Source: an uncultured Rhodopila sp.
GTDB taxonomy: Bacteria > Pseudomonadota > Alphaproteobacteria > Acetobacterales > Acetobacteraceae
NCBI RefSeq assembly: GCF_903944925.1
Contig: NZ_CAJATU010000141.1
Span: forward strand, 62,001-126,000
DNA: 64,000 bases
Direction: 5' to 3'
Positions 1-9,899 of this stretch are shown here, piece after piece. Both the position numbers and the translations under genes were made by a program. The number at the start of each line of letters is the position of its first letter. Position 1 is the first letter of the stretch. The notes under the pieces are model-generated. The model was not told where the DNA came from, did not search any database, and saw only the letters and a list, made by a program, of their open reading frames with translations.

Positions 1-343
1 CGACCGGCAGCACCACGAGCTTGGTGTCGTATCGCCCGGCGCGCAGCGACAACTGGGCGTCGCCGCCGGGATGGTCCAGTTCGACCTCCGCCCCGTCCGG
101 CAGCTTGCGCACGATCTCATACAAGGTCGCGGCCGGCGCGGTGCAGGCGCCGTTGCGGACCGAGGTGGCGGCGACGTCCTCGACGATGGCGATTTCCATG
201 TCGGTCGCCGTCAATGTCAGGGCGCCGTCCCGCACGGCAATCATGACATTGGCCAGGATGGGGATGGTGTTGCGCCGTTCCACCACGCTCTGGACATGGG
301 CCAGCGCCTTGATCAACGTGGCGCGGTCGGCCTTTAGCTTCAT
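1..343 (-). CDS. dnaN: DNA polymerase III beta subunit (sliding clamp), N-terminal part, truncated by window edge
   Basis: Reverse-strand translation from ATG at 343: MKLKADRATLIKALAHVQSVVERRNTIPILANVMI...; typical DnaN N-terminus. Absent from the ORF track because it has no stop in the window. Confidence 0.9.
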   Translation of the reverse strand, partial: MKLKADRATLIKALAHVQSVVERRNTIPILANVMIAVRDGALTLTATDMEIAIVEDVAATSVRNGACTAPAATLYEIVRKLPDGAEVELDHPGGDAQLSLRAGRYDTKLVVLPV

Positions 344-490
344 GGTCAGGTTCCTACCAGGTCCGGCCGCTGCTTTTGCACCCCGCCCGGCGGGAAAGCG
401 AGCGATTCGCGGCGGTCAGTGTAGCAATTCGGGAGGAGTTCCGCCAAGGACCGTCATAAGGTTGCAGGCAATCTCCGGTCGCGGGTTCGG

Positions 491-742
491 TCAGTGCACC
501 GGCAGGTACCGGATAACCGCCAGCAGGACCCCGACCGATACCACCAGCATCCCGCCGAGCCGGATCGTCAGACCCTGTTCCAGCGCGACGAACCTGTCGT
601 CCAGGTAAGGTTTAGTCACGAGGTCGGCGGCGTTGGCGGCATCCGCCAATGAAGACGCAAAGGTCCGGGCCTGTTCGGCGGTAAAGCCACCGGCCTGAAG
701 ACGATCCGCAAGCTTCAGGGTGTCGAACGGGACGGCGTTCAC
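491..742 (-). CDS. Small DUF1640-like protein (coiled coil plus C-terminal TM)
   Basis: VNAVPFDTLKLADRLQAGGFTAEQARTFASSLADAANAADLVTKPYLDDRFVALEQGLTIRLGGMLVVSVGVLLAVIRYLPVH; pattern typical of DUF1640. GTG start proposed at 742. Confidence 0.65.
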   Translation of the reverse strand: MNAVPFDTLKLADRLQAGGFTAEQARTFASSLADAANAADLVTKPYLDDRFVALEQGLTIRLGGMLVVSVGVLLAVIRYLPVH

Positions 743-817
743 CGCAAAACTCCTGGGACCGATAATGGGAAATGCCGGCGAGTTTTGCAACGGATTCGCC
801 CCGGAAGGTGCAGCGGG

Positions 818-880
818 CCAATCTCCGGCCGCGGCGGTCGTCAATGCATCGGCAGATACCGGATAGCCGCGAGCAGGATT
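818..880 (-). pseudogene. Decayed second copy of the 3' end of the DUF1640-like gene
   Basis: Minus-strand reading ...ILLAAIRYLPMH* parallels ...VLLAVIRYLPVH* of the 491-742 gene; about 49/60 nt identical by eye. Confidence 0.55.
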
Positions 881-927
881 CGTCTCCCCATCACCGCTGA
901 TCCCGAACCGTGGCGACAGACCGGCAG

Positions 928-1584
928 CTACCGTGCCGCCAGCATCGGCGCCAGCACGTCCTCCACCCCCCTGATCAGGATCTGCACCCCGATGCACAGC
1001 AGCAGAAACGCCGCGATCCGCGAGATCGTCCGCGACCCGCTCGGCCCCGTCATCTCCGCCAGCCGATCGGCGTAGTGGTAGAAGATCCAGATGACCGCGG
1101 CCATCACCAACGCCGCGCCGGTCATGCCGAGGAAGTACCACCCCAGCCCGTCGGACAGCTTCGGATGCCCGGCCCCCAGCGCCACCGCAACCGCAATCGT
1201 CCCCGGACCGGTGGTGAACGGGATCGTCAGCGGGAACAGCGCGACATCCTCCCCGCCCTCGGCCGAGGCGGCCTCTTCCTGCTTCCGCTCCTCATGCCGC
1301 TCCGGCGTGTTCAGCATATGCCAGCCACTGAGCGCGACCGCGATCCCGCCGGCGACCCGCAGCGCCGCTACCGTGATGCCGAAGAACGCCAGGATGTAGG
1401 ACCCCGCCCACAACGCCCCCATCATCACCACGAACGAGTTCAACGCCACCTTCCGCGCGATCACCCCCCTTTCCCGCGCCGATCGGCTGGCGGTGACGCC
1501 CCGAAAGATGAACGCCCCGCTGATCGGGTTGACAATCGAGAACAGCGCCGGGAAGCCCAGCAGGAAGACGCGGACCGCCTCCAT
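928..1584 (-). CDS. MarC family integral membrane protein
   Basis: MEAVRVFLLGFPALFSIVNPISGAFIFRGVT... with MarC/UPF0056-like multi-TM pattern. Confidence 0.85.
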   Translation of the reverse strand: MEAVRVFLLGFPALFSIVNPISGAFIFRGVTASRSARERGVIARKVALNSFVVMMGALWAGSYILAFFGITVAALRVAGGIAVALSGWHMLNTPERHEERKQEEAASAEGGEDVALFPLTIPFTTGPGTIAVAVALGAGHPKLSDGLGWYFLGMTGAALVMAAVIWIFYHYADRLAEMTGPSGSRTISRIAAFLLLCIGVQILIRGVEDVLAPMLAAR

Positions 1585-1594
1585 GAACGGCAGG

Positions 1595-3004
1595 TCATCC
1601 AAGCGCGGGACGCTCCTTCGCCCGGGGCTGGATACGTTCGAACGCGGCGGCGGCCTGCAGCACGCCGAGGTCGTCGAACCGCTTGCCGACAATCTGCAGG
1701 CCGACGGGCAGGCCGTCTGCGGTGAAGCCGCACGGCACACTGGCGGCGGGGTTCCAGGACATGTTGAACGGATAGGAGAACTCCGCCCAACTCACCCAGT
1801 CCCAATCGTGGTGCGGCCAGTGAATAGGCATCAGCTTCTCGGCCGGGAAGGCGGCGACCGAGACGGCGGGAGTCAGCAGGAAATCCCAGTCCTCGAACCA
1901 GCGGTGAATGGCGGCGACATAAGGCATCTTGCGCTCCCGCCCGGCCTGGTAATCGGCGATCGAGACGGTGTCCGACGCCTTGATGCAGGCCACCAGGCCG
2001 GGGTCCATCTGTGCTTCCCACCGTTCCAGCAACGGCTTCAGCCGGGTCATGTGAGCAGACCAGAAGAAGCGGATGAGGTCGGGGCCGGCGGCGGCCCAGG
2101 GGGTGGGGACTTCCTCGACCGTCGCGCCCAATTCGCTGAACCGGCTCACCGCGGCCTTCACCAGCGCCGCAACATCCGGATCGACCCGGGCGTGGCCGAG
2201 GTCCGGGCTGTACGCGATGCGCTTGCCTTTCACCCCGTCATGCAGCCGGGCGAGATATGCCGCCGGGCCGGCTTCCAGGCTGGAGTAGTCCAGCGGATGC
2301 GGCCCGGCCGCCACCTCCAGGAACAGCGCGCTGTCAGCGACGGTGCGCGTCAGCGGACCCAGATGGGTGGTCATGTCCGCGGTCGAGACCGGATAGGCCG
2401 GCACCCGCCCGAAGCTCGGCTTCAACCCGAACACGCCGCAGAAATGCGCCGGCATGCGGATCGAGCCGGCGCCGTCGCTGCCCTGGTGCAGCGGCCCGAA
2501 CCCGGCCGCCGCCGCGGCACCCGCCCCCGCCGACGACGCACCCGCGTTCAGGCCGAAACGCCACGGGTTATGGGTGATCCCGGTCAGCGGCGAGCGCGAG
2601 ACGCCGGTCCAGCCGAATTCCGACGTCGTAGTTTTGCCGAGGATGATCGCGCCCTCGTCCCGCAGCCGCGGCACCAGCGGCGTATCCTCGGCGGGCTGGT
2701 TGCCCTTCATGCTCATGCTGCCGAACTGCGTCGGCATGTCCCTGGTGATGGCAAGGTCCTTGATAGTCACCGGCACGCCATGCAGCCGCCCGATGCGCTC
2801 GCCGGACATCAGCTTCGCCTCGGCCGCGCGGGCGGCGTCCATCGCCTGGTCCGCGGCCAGGTAGGCGAAGGCGTTGACTTTGGGCTCCAGCGCCGCGATC
2901 CGCGCCAGCAGCGCCTGCATGTACTCGACGGGAGAGAGCTTCCTGGTGCGGATCAGCTCCGCCAGTTCGGTGGCGGCCAGGAAGCCAAGGTCTTCGGAGT
3001 CCAT
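1595..3004 (-). CDS. Amidase (amidase signature family)
   Basis: GVPVTIKDL, GSDGAGSIRMPAHFCGVFGLKPSFGRVP amidase signature. Confidence 0.9.
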   Translation of the reverse strand: MDSEDLGFLAATELAELIRTRKLSPVEYMQALLARIAALEPKVNAFAYLAADQAMDAARAAEAKLMSGERIGRLHGVPVTIKDLAITRDMPTQFGSMSMKGNQPAEDTPLVPRLRDEGAIILGKTTTSEFGWTGVSRSPLTGITHNPWRFGLNAGASSAGAGAAAAAGFGPLHQGSDGAGSIRMPAHFCGVFGLKPSFGRVPAYPVSTADMTTHLGPLTRTVADSALFLEVAAGPHPLDYSSLEAGPAAYLARLHDGVKGKRIAYSPDLGHARVDPDVAALVKAAVSRFSELGATVEEVPTPWAAAGPDLIRFFWSAHMTRLKPLLERWEAQMDPGLVACIKASDTVSIADYQAGRERKMPYVAAIHRWFEDWDFLLTPAVSVAAFPAEKLMPIHWPHHDWDWVSWAEFSYPFNMSWNPAASVPCGFTADGLPVGLQIVGKRFDDLGVLQAAAAFERIQPRAKERPALG

Positions 3005-3022
3005 CGTGTGCCTTCTTTCGGA

Positions 3023-3751
3023 TCAGTACGTCGCGCGGCCGCCGGAGACGTCGAATACCGCACCGGTGGAAAAGCTGCACGCCTCGCTGGCCAGCCACAG
3101 GATCAGCGACGCGACCTCATCGATCTCGCCAAACCGGCCGATGGGGATCTTCGACAGCATCCAGTCGATCTGCTGCGGGGTCATCTGTTCGAATATCGGC
3201 GTCTTCACCGCCGCGGGGGTGACGCAATTGACCCGGATCTCGCTGGCCGCCAGTTCCTTGCCCAGCGACTTGGTCAGGCCGATGACGCCGGCTTTCGAGG
3301 CGGAATAGGCGGAGGCGTTCGGGTTGCCCTCCTTGCCGGCGATCGAGGCGATGTTGACGATCCGGCCGTAGCCGTTGGCCTGCATGAACGGGATGACGGC
3401 GCGGCAGCAGTAGAAGACGCCTTTCAGGTTGATGTCGATCACCTTGTCCCAGGCGGCAATCGGATACTCCCAGGCCGGGTGGTTCGGTCCGGTGATGCCC
3501 GCGGAGGTCACCAGGATGTCGATTTTGCCCAGCGCCGAAGCGGTGGATTCGGCGGCGCGGTGGACCGCTTCGGCATCGGTGACGTCGAGCGCTATGGTAT
3601 GGGCCGCGCCGGAGGCCGCCAGTCCGGACTCATCCAGGTCCCACACGCTGACCGTGGCACCTTCGGCGGCGAGTCGGCTGGCGACCCCGGCGCCAATGCC
3701 GGATGCGCCGCCGGTGACGATGCATGTGCGTCCTGCGAAAAGCTGCGTCAT
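3023..3751 (-). CDS. SDR family oxidoreductase
   Basis: MTQLFAGRTCIVTGGASGIGAG... YSASKAGVIGLTKSL. Confidence 0.9.
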   Translation of the reverse strand: MTQLFAGRTCIVTGGASGIGAGVASRLAAEGATVSVWDLDESGLAASGAAHTIALDVTDAEAVHRAAESTASALGKIDILVTSAGITGPNHPAWEYPIAAWDKVIDINLKGVFYCCRAVIPFMQANGYGRIVNIASIAGKEGNPNASAYSASKAGVIGLTKSLGKELAASEIRVNCVTPAAVKTPIFEQMTPQQIDWMLSKIPIGRFGEIDEVASLILWLASEACSFSTGAVFDVSGGRATY

Positions 3752-3971
3752 GGGTGCCTCCGTCGTGCCCGTGAGAGTGAAGGCTGGAAGCGCTGTTCCC
3801 GGCAAGATGGTCCGCCGGCGCGGCGCGGCGCATCGGGTCACATCCGCCATCGGCGCGGGAAATTGATCCACCGGGCGTTCGTCGCGCAAGGGTATAGTGC
3901 TAGAAGGGAAATACCTTGATAGCGCACTAATCAATGCGGAGCGACCTCGCAGAAAAAGGTATCATTTCGCC

Positions 3972-4772
3972 ATGTGGTTCCCCGCGTCCCTGCGGACCTG
4001 GCTGCGCAATCGGACGCCGTCGTCCGTGCGCCTTTTTTCGCGCGAAATACGAGCCACCCTCGGCAACAGGCGTAACCGCCGCCTCCCGGCGCGGGAGGTC
4101 TTCACCCGGGTTTATGCGGAACAGATGTGGGGTTCCGGACCGGGGGGTTTCTATTCCGGACCCGGATCCGATCGCGAAGCCGCACAGCCTTACGCCGATT
4201 TCGTGCTGGATTTTATCACCCGGAACGGAATTCGGAGCGTCGTCGATCTCGGATGCGGCGACTTCCGCGTCGGCCGCATGATCGCCCGTGATAGCATCAC
4301 ATACATCGGCGTAGACGTCGTTGAACCATTGATCGAGGATAACATTCGCCAATACGGTAGCGACACGATACACTTTGCGTGTCTCGATATCTCCGCCGAT
4401 CGGCTGCCGGACGGCGATTTGTGTTTGGTCCGCGAGGTCTTCCAGCATGTGTCGAATGCCGAGATCAGTGCGACCCTGGCAAAGCTGCGGCAATACCGCT
4501 ACGTGCTGTTCACCGATGTGCAGCCTGACATGGCCGATGGCTACAAGATCAACAAAGACAAGGTCCATGGAGCGAGCTCGAGGATTTTGCATAAGTCTTT
4601 CCTGCGGCTCGACGCACCGCCTTTCAATGTCAAGAATATCGAAATGGTTTTCGAGACGAGTCCGCCCGGCTTCCGTTCCATCCCGCCCTATGACTATGGA
4701 TTCAAGCTGCGGACATTCCTGATCAAACGATTGCCGTCCGAACCGGGCCTGGCGGAATCGTTCAACGCCTGA
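3972..4772 (+). CDS. Class I SAM-dependent methyltransferase
   Basis: VVDLGCGDFRVGRMIA motif I; ORF starts MWFPASLRTWL. Confidence 0.7.
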   Translation: MWFPASLRTWLRNRTPSSVRLFSREIRATLGNRRNRRLPAREVFTRVYAEQMWGSGPGGFYSGPGSDREAAQPYADFVLDFITRNGIRSVVDLGCGDFRVGRMIARDSITYIGVDVVEPLIEDNIRQYGSDTIHFACLDISADRLPDGDLCLVREVFQHVSNAEISATLAKLRQYRYVLFTDVQPDMADGYKINKDKVHGASSRILHKSFLRLDAPPFNVKNIEMVFETSPPGFRSIPPYDYGFKLRTFLIKRLPSEPGLAESFNA

Positions 4773-4832
4773 TCGGACCGTCACATCCACTGTTACGGTC
4801 CGCGTCAAGGCTGCGGCAAGAACCCGCGGCAG

Positions 4833-5171
4833 CTATGGCGCAAACGCGGCGAAAGCTGCCTTTTCGCTATCGTATATTTTTAGCAGGCTGTCGAAGCCGG
4901 CGGTGGCCAGAACGGTCTTGACGCCCTCGGTCGGGCTGCAGAGCTTCAATTCACCCCGATTGCCCTGTAGCAGCTTGGCGGTCCGCAAGATGATTCGCAG
5001 GCCTGCGCTGCTCAGGTAGTCGAGCTTTGCGATATTCAGCACTACATGCTTGTCGGGTCCCTGCGCAATCGTCACCATGCGATCGGCGATATCTCCCGAT
5101 GTCCGGCCGTCGAGACGGCCCTCGATGTCGATCACCAAAACGTCGTAGACTTTCCGTGTTTCGATCTGCAT
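4833..5171 (-). CDS. STAS domain protein (anti-anti-sigma factor-like)
   Basis: MQIETRKVYDVLVIDIEGRLDGRTSGDIADRM...LNIAKLDYLSSAGLRIIL. Confidence 0.85.
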   Translation of the reverse strand: MQIETRKVYDVLVIDIEGRLDGRTSGDIADRMVTIAQGPDKHVVLNIAKLDYLSSAGLRIILRTAKLLQGNRGELKLCSPTEGVKTVLATAGFDSLLKIYDSEKAAFAAFAP

Positions 5172-5357
5172 CCCCCGCTCCCGCCGTTTCGGTTAATCAT
5201 GCGGAAGCGAAACCCGATTGGCAACCTTGGCCTTGCCCGGGCGGGGTGCGCTTTAGACGCCACGCCGCCATTCTACAACTCTGTGGCCCTCATTCTTCCT
5301 CTGTGCTAAATGCGGAGATCAATCCACCGGCGTTGCCATGACAGCACCCCTGATCCT

Positions 5358-5717
5358 CTAATCCGCCTCCGGCAGAATCTCCGTCTTCACCGCCAGCACC
5401 TCCCCCATCCATACCGCATTGATCGTATGATCGTCGCGCGGACGCCCGGACTCCGGGTGCAGCAGCACCGTCAGCCCCTGCCGGTTCAGCATCACGAACG
5501 GCACCACTTCGGCAAACAACTCCGCCGGGAAGCTGAACAGATACATCGCGCGGACATGCGGCCCCACCGGCTCATCCCGCCAGCGACCCATCTTCACCGA
5601 AAACCGAGCCTCCACCCAGTCCCGCAGTATCGCGGCCCGGTCCCGGCTGTCCGGGTCATAGTAAACATGGATATGGTAATCGGTGATCCGCCCGGGATCG
5701 ATCGGCTCCACCGGCAT
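5358..5717 (-). CDS. DOPA 4,5-dioxygenase family protein
   Basis: ITDYHIHVYYDPDSRDRA...VGPHVRAMYLFSF...GLTVLLHPESGRPRDDHT. Confidence 0.85.
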   Translation of the reverse strand: MPVEPIDPGRITDYHIHVYYDPDSRDRAAILRDWVEARFSVKMGRWRDEPVGPHVRAMYLFSFPAELFAEVVPFVMLNRQGLTVLLHPESGRPRDDHTINAVWMGEVLAVKTEILPEAD

Positions 5718-7252
5718 CACGCATCCTCCTGCAACATTCGTCTCAACTCGCGCTTCGTGACTTTGCCGTAACCGGATTTCGGCAGCTCCGGCCAGACCGC
5801 GAACCGCACCGGCCATTTATACTTCGCCACCCTGCTCTCCAGATGCGCCAGCAGGTCTGCCGCTGTCGCCGTCGCGCCGGGCTCCAGCACCAGGACCGCG
5901 ACACCCGCCTCACCCCATTTCTCGTGCGGCATGCCGACGACGCAGGCTTCCACCACGGCGGGATGCAGCAGCAGCGCCTCCTCGATCTCCCGCGGATAGA
6001 CGTTCGAGCCGCCGGAGATATACATGTCCGACGCCCGGCCGGTGATGTAGACGAATCCGCGCTCATCCACATGCCCCAGGTCGCCGGTATGGAACCAGCC
6101 GAACAGGGTGGCCTTCGCGGTCGCCTCCGGATTGTCGTGGTAGCCGGCGAAAACCCCCGGCCCGCGCACGCAGATTTCGCCGGTCACGCCCGCGGCGAGA
6201 TGCTGACCGGCATCGTCCAGGATCGCGATCTCCATGCCGACGCGGGGAAATCCGCAGCTCCCGACGGCCATGTCCGCGTCGTCCTCGCTGTGCAGCGCAG
6301 CCGGCAGGACAGTGATGTTGCCGGTTACTTCGCCCATGCCGAAATACTGCACCAGCACCTTGCCCAGCTTTTGCAGCGCATGCACCTGATCCGCCCGGTA
6401 CATCGGCGCACCGGCATAGATCACATGCCGCAGGGAACTGTGGTCGTAACGGTCCACGGATTCATGCCGGGTCAGCATCGTCAGGATCGTAGGCACGGTA
6501 AACATGTTGGTCACGCGGTGCTTTTCCACCAGACGCCACGCCTCGTCGCAATCCAGCTTCTCGCCGGACAGCAGGATCGTCGGCGCGCCGCGCGCGACCT
6601 GCGGCAGCGCATGCACCCCGGCGCCGTGCGACAACGGCGCAACGACCAGCGAGGCATCCTCCTCCGTCGTGGCCGGCATCAGGTCGCACAGATGGTTGCA
6701 GACGACATAATCCATCTGCCCGTGGGTCAGCACGCCCGCCTTCGGCCGCCCGGTCGTTCCCGATGTGTAAAAGAACCACGCCGGATGATCCCGGTCCACA
6801 TCCGCCGGACGCAGCAGCCGTTCGCCGCCCGTGGCGAATGCCTCCCAGCCCTCGCCGATGGAAATCTCCAGCCGGCAGGCCGGGTTTTCCGCTTTCGCCG
6901 CCGCCGCGTGCTCCGGAAAAGTCGCCTCGAAGATATGCACCGCCGCGCCGGAGGACGCCGCCAGATAGGCAACCTCCGGCGGTGTCAGGCGGAAATTCGT
7001 CGGCACCCAGACACCGCCGATCATCCAGGTAGCGAACATTGTTTCGAGGACGCAGTTGGAGTTGCGGGCGTGCAGCAGCACCCGGTCGCCGTGCCGCACG
7101 CCGCGCGCCGCCAACGCCCCCGCCGCGGACTGCACCCGGTCGCGAAACGACGCCCAGGTCCAGGTGGTGTCGCGCCAGACGATCGCCCGGCGGTCGGGAA
7201 ACCGCCGCGCGGTCTGCAGCAGCAGCGACGCCAGGTTGCTGGTCGGGATCAG
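5717..7252 (-). CDS. AMP-binding acyl-CoA synthetase
   Basis: FYTSGTTGRPKAGVLTH, GWFHTGDLG, PKSGYGKVTKRELR. The track ORF begins at GTG 7135, but homologous N-terminal sequence (NLASLLLQTARRFPDRRAIVWRDTTWTWASFRDRV) extends in frame to a CTG at 7252. Confidence 0.9.
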   Translation of the reverse strand: MIPTSNLASLLLQTARRFPDRRAIVWRDTTWTWASFRDRVQSAAGALAARGVRHGDRVLLHARNSNCVLETMFATWMIGGVWVPTNFRLTPPEVAYLAASSGAAVHIFEATFPEHAAAAKAENPACRLEISIGEGWEAFATGGERLLRPADVDRDHPAWFFYTSGTTGRPKAGVLTHGQMDYVVCNHLCDLMPATTEEDASLVVAPLSHGAGVHALPQVARGAPTILLSGEKLDCDEAWRLVEKHRVTNMFTVPTILTMLTRHESVDRYDHSSLRHVIYAGAPMYRADQVHALQKLGKVLVQYFGMGEVTGNITVLPAALHSEDDADMAVGSCGFPRVGMEIAILDDAGQHLAAGVTGEICVRGPGVFAGYHDNPEATAKATLFGWFHTGDLGHVDERGFVYITGRASDMYISGGSNVYPREIEEALLLHPAVVEACVVGMPHEKWGEAGVAVLVLEPGATATAADLLAHLESRVAKYKWPVRFAVWPELPKSGYGKVTKRELRRMLQEDA

Positions 7253-8421
7253 TGCAGCGGCTCCAGGATCGAGACGTAATTGGCCACCGCCGCGCCGCCC
7301 ATATTGAACACCCCGCCGCTATCCGCTTTCGGCAACTGCATCCCGGGCGGCGCCTGGCCGGTCAACTGCATCGCCGCCAGCACATGCATCGATACGCCCG
7401 TCGCGCCGATGGGATGGCCCTTCGCTTTCAACCCGCCGGAGGGATTTATCGGCAGGCGCCCGTCCTTCGCCGTCCAGCCCTCCAGCACCGCGCGCGCCCC
7501 CTGCCCCGGCGCGGTCAGCCCCATGGCTTCGTATTCCAGCAACTCCGCTATGGTGAAGCAGTCGTGCGATTCGACAAAGGACAGATCTGTTAGCGGAACA
7601 TCCGCCGCTTCCAGCGCCCGCCCCCACGCCACCGCCGCGCCCTCGAACCGCGTGATGTCCCGCTTGCTGATGGGCAGGAAATCATTGACCTGGACCGCGG
7701 CCTTGAAGCGCACCGCTTTGCCCGTCGCGCGCGCCGTGTCCTCGTCGGTCATGATCAGCGCCACCGCGCCGTCCGACACCAAAGAACAGTCGGTTCGTTT
7801 CAATGGCGCCGCGACATACGGGTTCTTCTCGCTGACGGTGCGGCAGAAATCGAACCCCAGGTCCTTGCGCATCTGCGCGAACGGATTGTCCACGCCGTTC
7901 CTATGGTTTTTCGCCGCAATCGCCGCCAATGCGTCCGACTGGTTGCCGTAGCGCTGGAAATAGGTGTCCGCGATGCGCCCGAACACGCCGGCGAAACCGG
8001 GCGGAATGCCGGCTTCCTCCTTGCGGTAGCTGGCCTTGAGCAGGATGTCGCCGATTTCGGCGCCCGGAGTGGCGGTCATCTTCTCCACACCGATGACCAA
8101 AGCGACCCGGCCGCGCCCGGACAGCAGGAAGTCCCGTGCGCCATACACCGCCGCGGACCCCGAGGCGCACGCGTTCTCGAACCGGGTGATCGGCTTGAAG
8201 CGCAGCTCCGGCACATGCTGCAGCACCAGCGACGCCGGGAAGTCCTGCGCGGAAAAACCACCGTTGAACAGGCTGACGAAAGTGGCGTCGACCTCATGGG
8301 CCTCGATCCCCGCATCCGCAATAGCGGCGCCGGCGACGCGCCCGATCAGCGCTTCGATGTCCGGGTCGTCCAGCTTGCCGAACGGCGAGTGGGACCAGCC
8401 AACGATGCAAGCCTCGGTCAT
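7249..8421 (-). CDS. Thiolase family protein / acetyl-CoA acetyltransferase
   Basis: MTEACIVGWSHSPFGKLDD...NACASGSAAVYGA...GGLKAKGHPIGATG. Confidence 0.9.
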   Translation of the reverse strand: MTEACIVGWSHSPFGKLDDPDIEALIGRVAGAAIADAGIEAHEVDATFVSLFNGGFSAQDFPASLVLQHVPELRFKPITRFENACASGSAAVYGARDFLLSGRGRVALVIGVEKMTATPGAEIGDILLKASYRKEEAGIPPGFAGVFGRIADTYFQRYGNQSDALAAIAAKNHRNGVDNPFAQMRKDLGFDFCRTVSEKNPYVAAPLKRTDCSLVSDGAVALIMTDEDTARATGKAVRFKAAVQVNDFLPISKRDITRFEGAAVAWGRALEAADVPLTDLSFVESHDCFTIAELLEYEAMGLTAPGQGARAVLEGWTAKDGRLPINPSGGLKAKGHPIGATGVSMHVLAAMQLTGQAPPGMQLPKADSGGVFNMGGAAVANYVSILEPLH

Positions 8422-8519
8422 GCGGTTCCTCCTGCGACCAATATTTTCCTGAACTGTAGCGGATTGAGGCCCGCAAGGCGATGGGGCAGGATGACGCTTC
8501 CGCCGCACGAGGACGTTTC

Positions 8520-8999
8520 ATGCCACGGCTGGTGATGGTCTTGCTTCTGTTTGCCGCCGGTTCCGCCAGGGCCGCCGATGAGGGACTTGCGGCTCAATGC
8601 GCCCGGCTGCGCGACGATGACACAATCCACGGCTACGAGCCGTCGCTGAACGCCGGGTTGCTCTACGCCTTCGAAAGGCTGTTTCCGTCAGCCCCGGCGC
8701 CGCCGGACCAGCGCGCGGTAGAAGCCGGTGCGCATATCCGCTGCATGGACGGGCGGCTGCTCGCCTGCTTCACCGGCGCCAACCTGCCCTGCGAAAAAAT
8801 GGTCCAAACCCGCGATAACCCGGGCGCGGCCGCGTTCTGCCGCGACAATCCGGACGCGGGCGGTGTCCCGGCTTACGCCGCCGGTCACGATACGATCTAC
8901 AGCTACCGCTGCGTCGCCGGTCGTCCTGAAGCCGACGGCACGCTGTTTACCCTCGACCGGCGCGGCTTCGCGGCTGAACTCTGGACGCCGCTGAACTGA
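8520..8999 (+). CDS. Predicted secreted hypothetical protein
   Basis: MPRLVMVLLLFAAGSARAADEG signal peptide; several Cys residues. Confidence 0.65.
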   Translation: MPRLVMVLLLFAAGSARAADEGLAAQCARLRDDDTIHGYEPSLNAGLLYAFERLFPSAPAPPDQRAVEAGAHIRCMDGRLLACFTGANLPCEKMVQTRDNPGAAAFCRDNPDAGGVPAYAAGHDTIYSYRCVAGRPEADGTLFTLDRRGFAAELWTPLN

Positions 9000-9008
9000 C
9001 AGACGGAC

Positions 9009-9899
9009 TCAGCCGCGGACCCGCCGCCGGCTGAGTAGCGCCAGGCCAAGCAAACCCGTGCCGAGCAGAGCGGCCGAGGCAGGCTCGGGGACCGCGAGCA
9101 CCGACGTTCCGACGGAGTGAATCGGGTTCACGTAGGCGACCGCATCATTCGACGATTCGAAGCCGGTGGGGCCGGAATCGGAAAAGACCACGCTGGTGAT
9201 GAACCCGGTCAGGTCGAAGACGTTCACGTAAGCGAACAGCTCCTGCCAGTCCTGGCCGAGGAATTGGGGCGTAGGATTGCCGCAATATTGATTGCCCGAG
9301 CCCCATGAACACGCCCCCAGATCGGCGACCAGGTTGGCCGAGTTGAATTCCGCGACCACCGTGTTGCCATTATAGAGCGTAAGGTTGTTGTAGGGGTCGA
9401 GCGCACTGATCCAGATACCGAAATAATTGACTCCAGGCACGCCGGTCGCGGACAGGTTCAAGGTATAGTTTGACACGTTGGTGCCGCCCACCGCGGCGCC
9501 CCCGTACAGCTCCGGGTAGGTTTGACCGGATACGCCGCCGTATTGGTTCTGCGCAACGCTGACCCATTCTCCGCCGGTCCCGGTGGTCGTGCCCGCACCT
9601 GCGGTATAGACCCCGGTGAACGACACGCCCGCCGGTAGCAAGTAGGTTCCTGCTCCCGCGTCCGTGTAACTCGACGTGAACGGGCTGGTGCCGGTCCAAC
9701 CGGTGAAATTTTCCGTCCCGAAGTCGCAGACAACCGTGTTCGCGCAAATCGAGGCGTAATCCGGTGCGGTTTGCCCGGCGGCCGAGTAGGTGACGTCAAC
9801 CGTGTCGGCGAACGCGGGCGCGGACACAACCAGCATCGCCGCCATCACGAGCGGGCCGTTTAGTCTTGCGACACGATATCCGAGCCTTGCCATTCCCAA
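9009..9899 (-). CDS. PEP-CTERM sorting domain protein
   Basis: N-terminal signal peptide and C-terminal VPEPASAALLGTGLLGLALLSRRRVRG. Confidence 0.9.
   Translation of the reverse strand: MGMARLGYRVARLNGPLVMAAMLVVSAPAFADTVDVTYSAAGQTAPDYASICANTVVCDFGTENFTGWTGTSPFTSSYTDAGAGTYLLPAGVSFTGVYTAGAGTTTGTGGEWVSVAQNQYGGVSGQTYPELYGGAAVGGTNVSNYTLNLSATGVPGVNYFGIWISALDPYNNLTLYNGNTVVAEFNSANLVADLGACSWGSGNQYCGNPTPQFLGQDWQELFAYVNVFDLTGFITSVVFSDSGPTGFESSNDAVAYVNPIHSVGTSVLAVPEPASAALLGTGLLGLALLSRRRVRG

Noticed and set aside
1-343. dnaN at the edge as a sign of a nearby replication origin
   Set aside because: No dnaA gene or convincing DnaA-box cluster in the adjacent visible sequence; dnaN is not always origin-linked in alphaproteobacteria.
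1493-3919. 808-aa plus-strand ORF
   Set aside because: Antisense to amidase and SDR genes with clear homology; Arg/Gly/Pro-rich composition typical of spurious ORFs in high-GC DNA.
4773-4805. Weak hairpin GGACCG...CGGTCC after the methyltransferase gene
   Set aside because: Only 6-bp stem with a long loop and no T-run; not strong enough to call a terminator.
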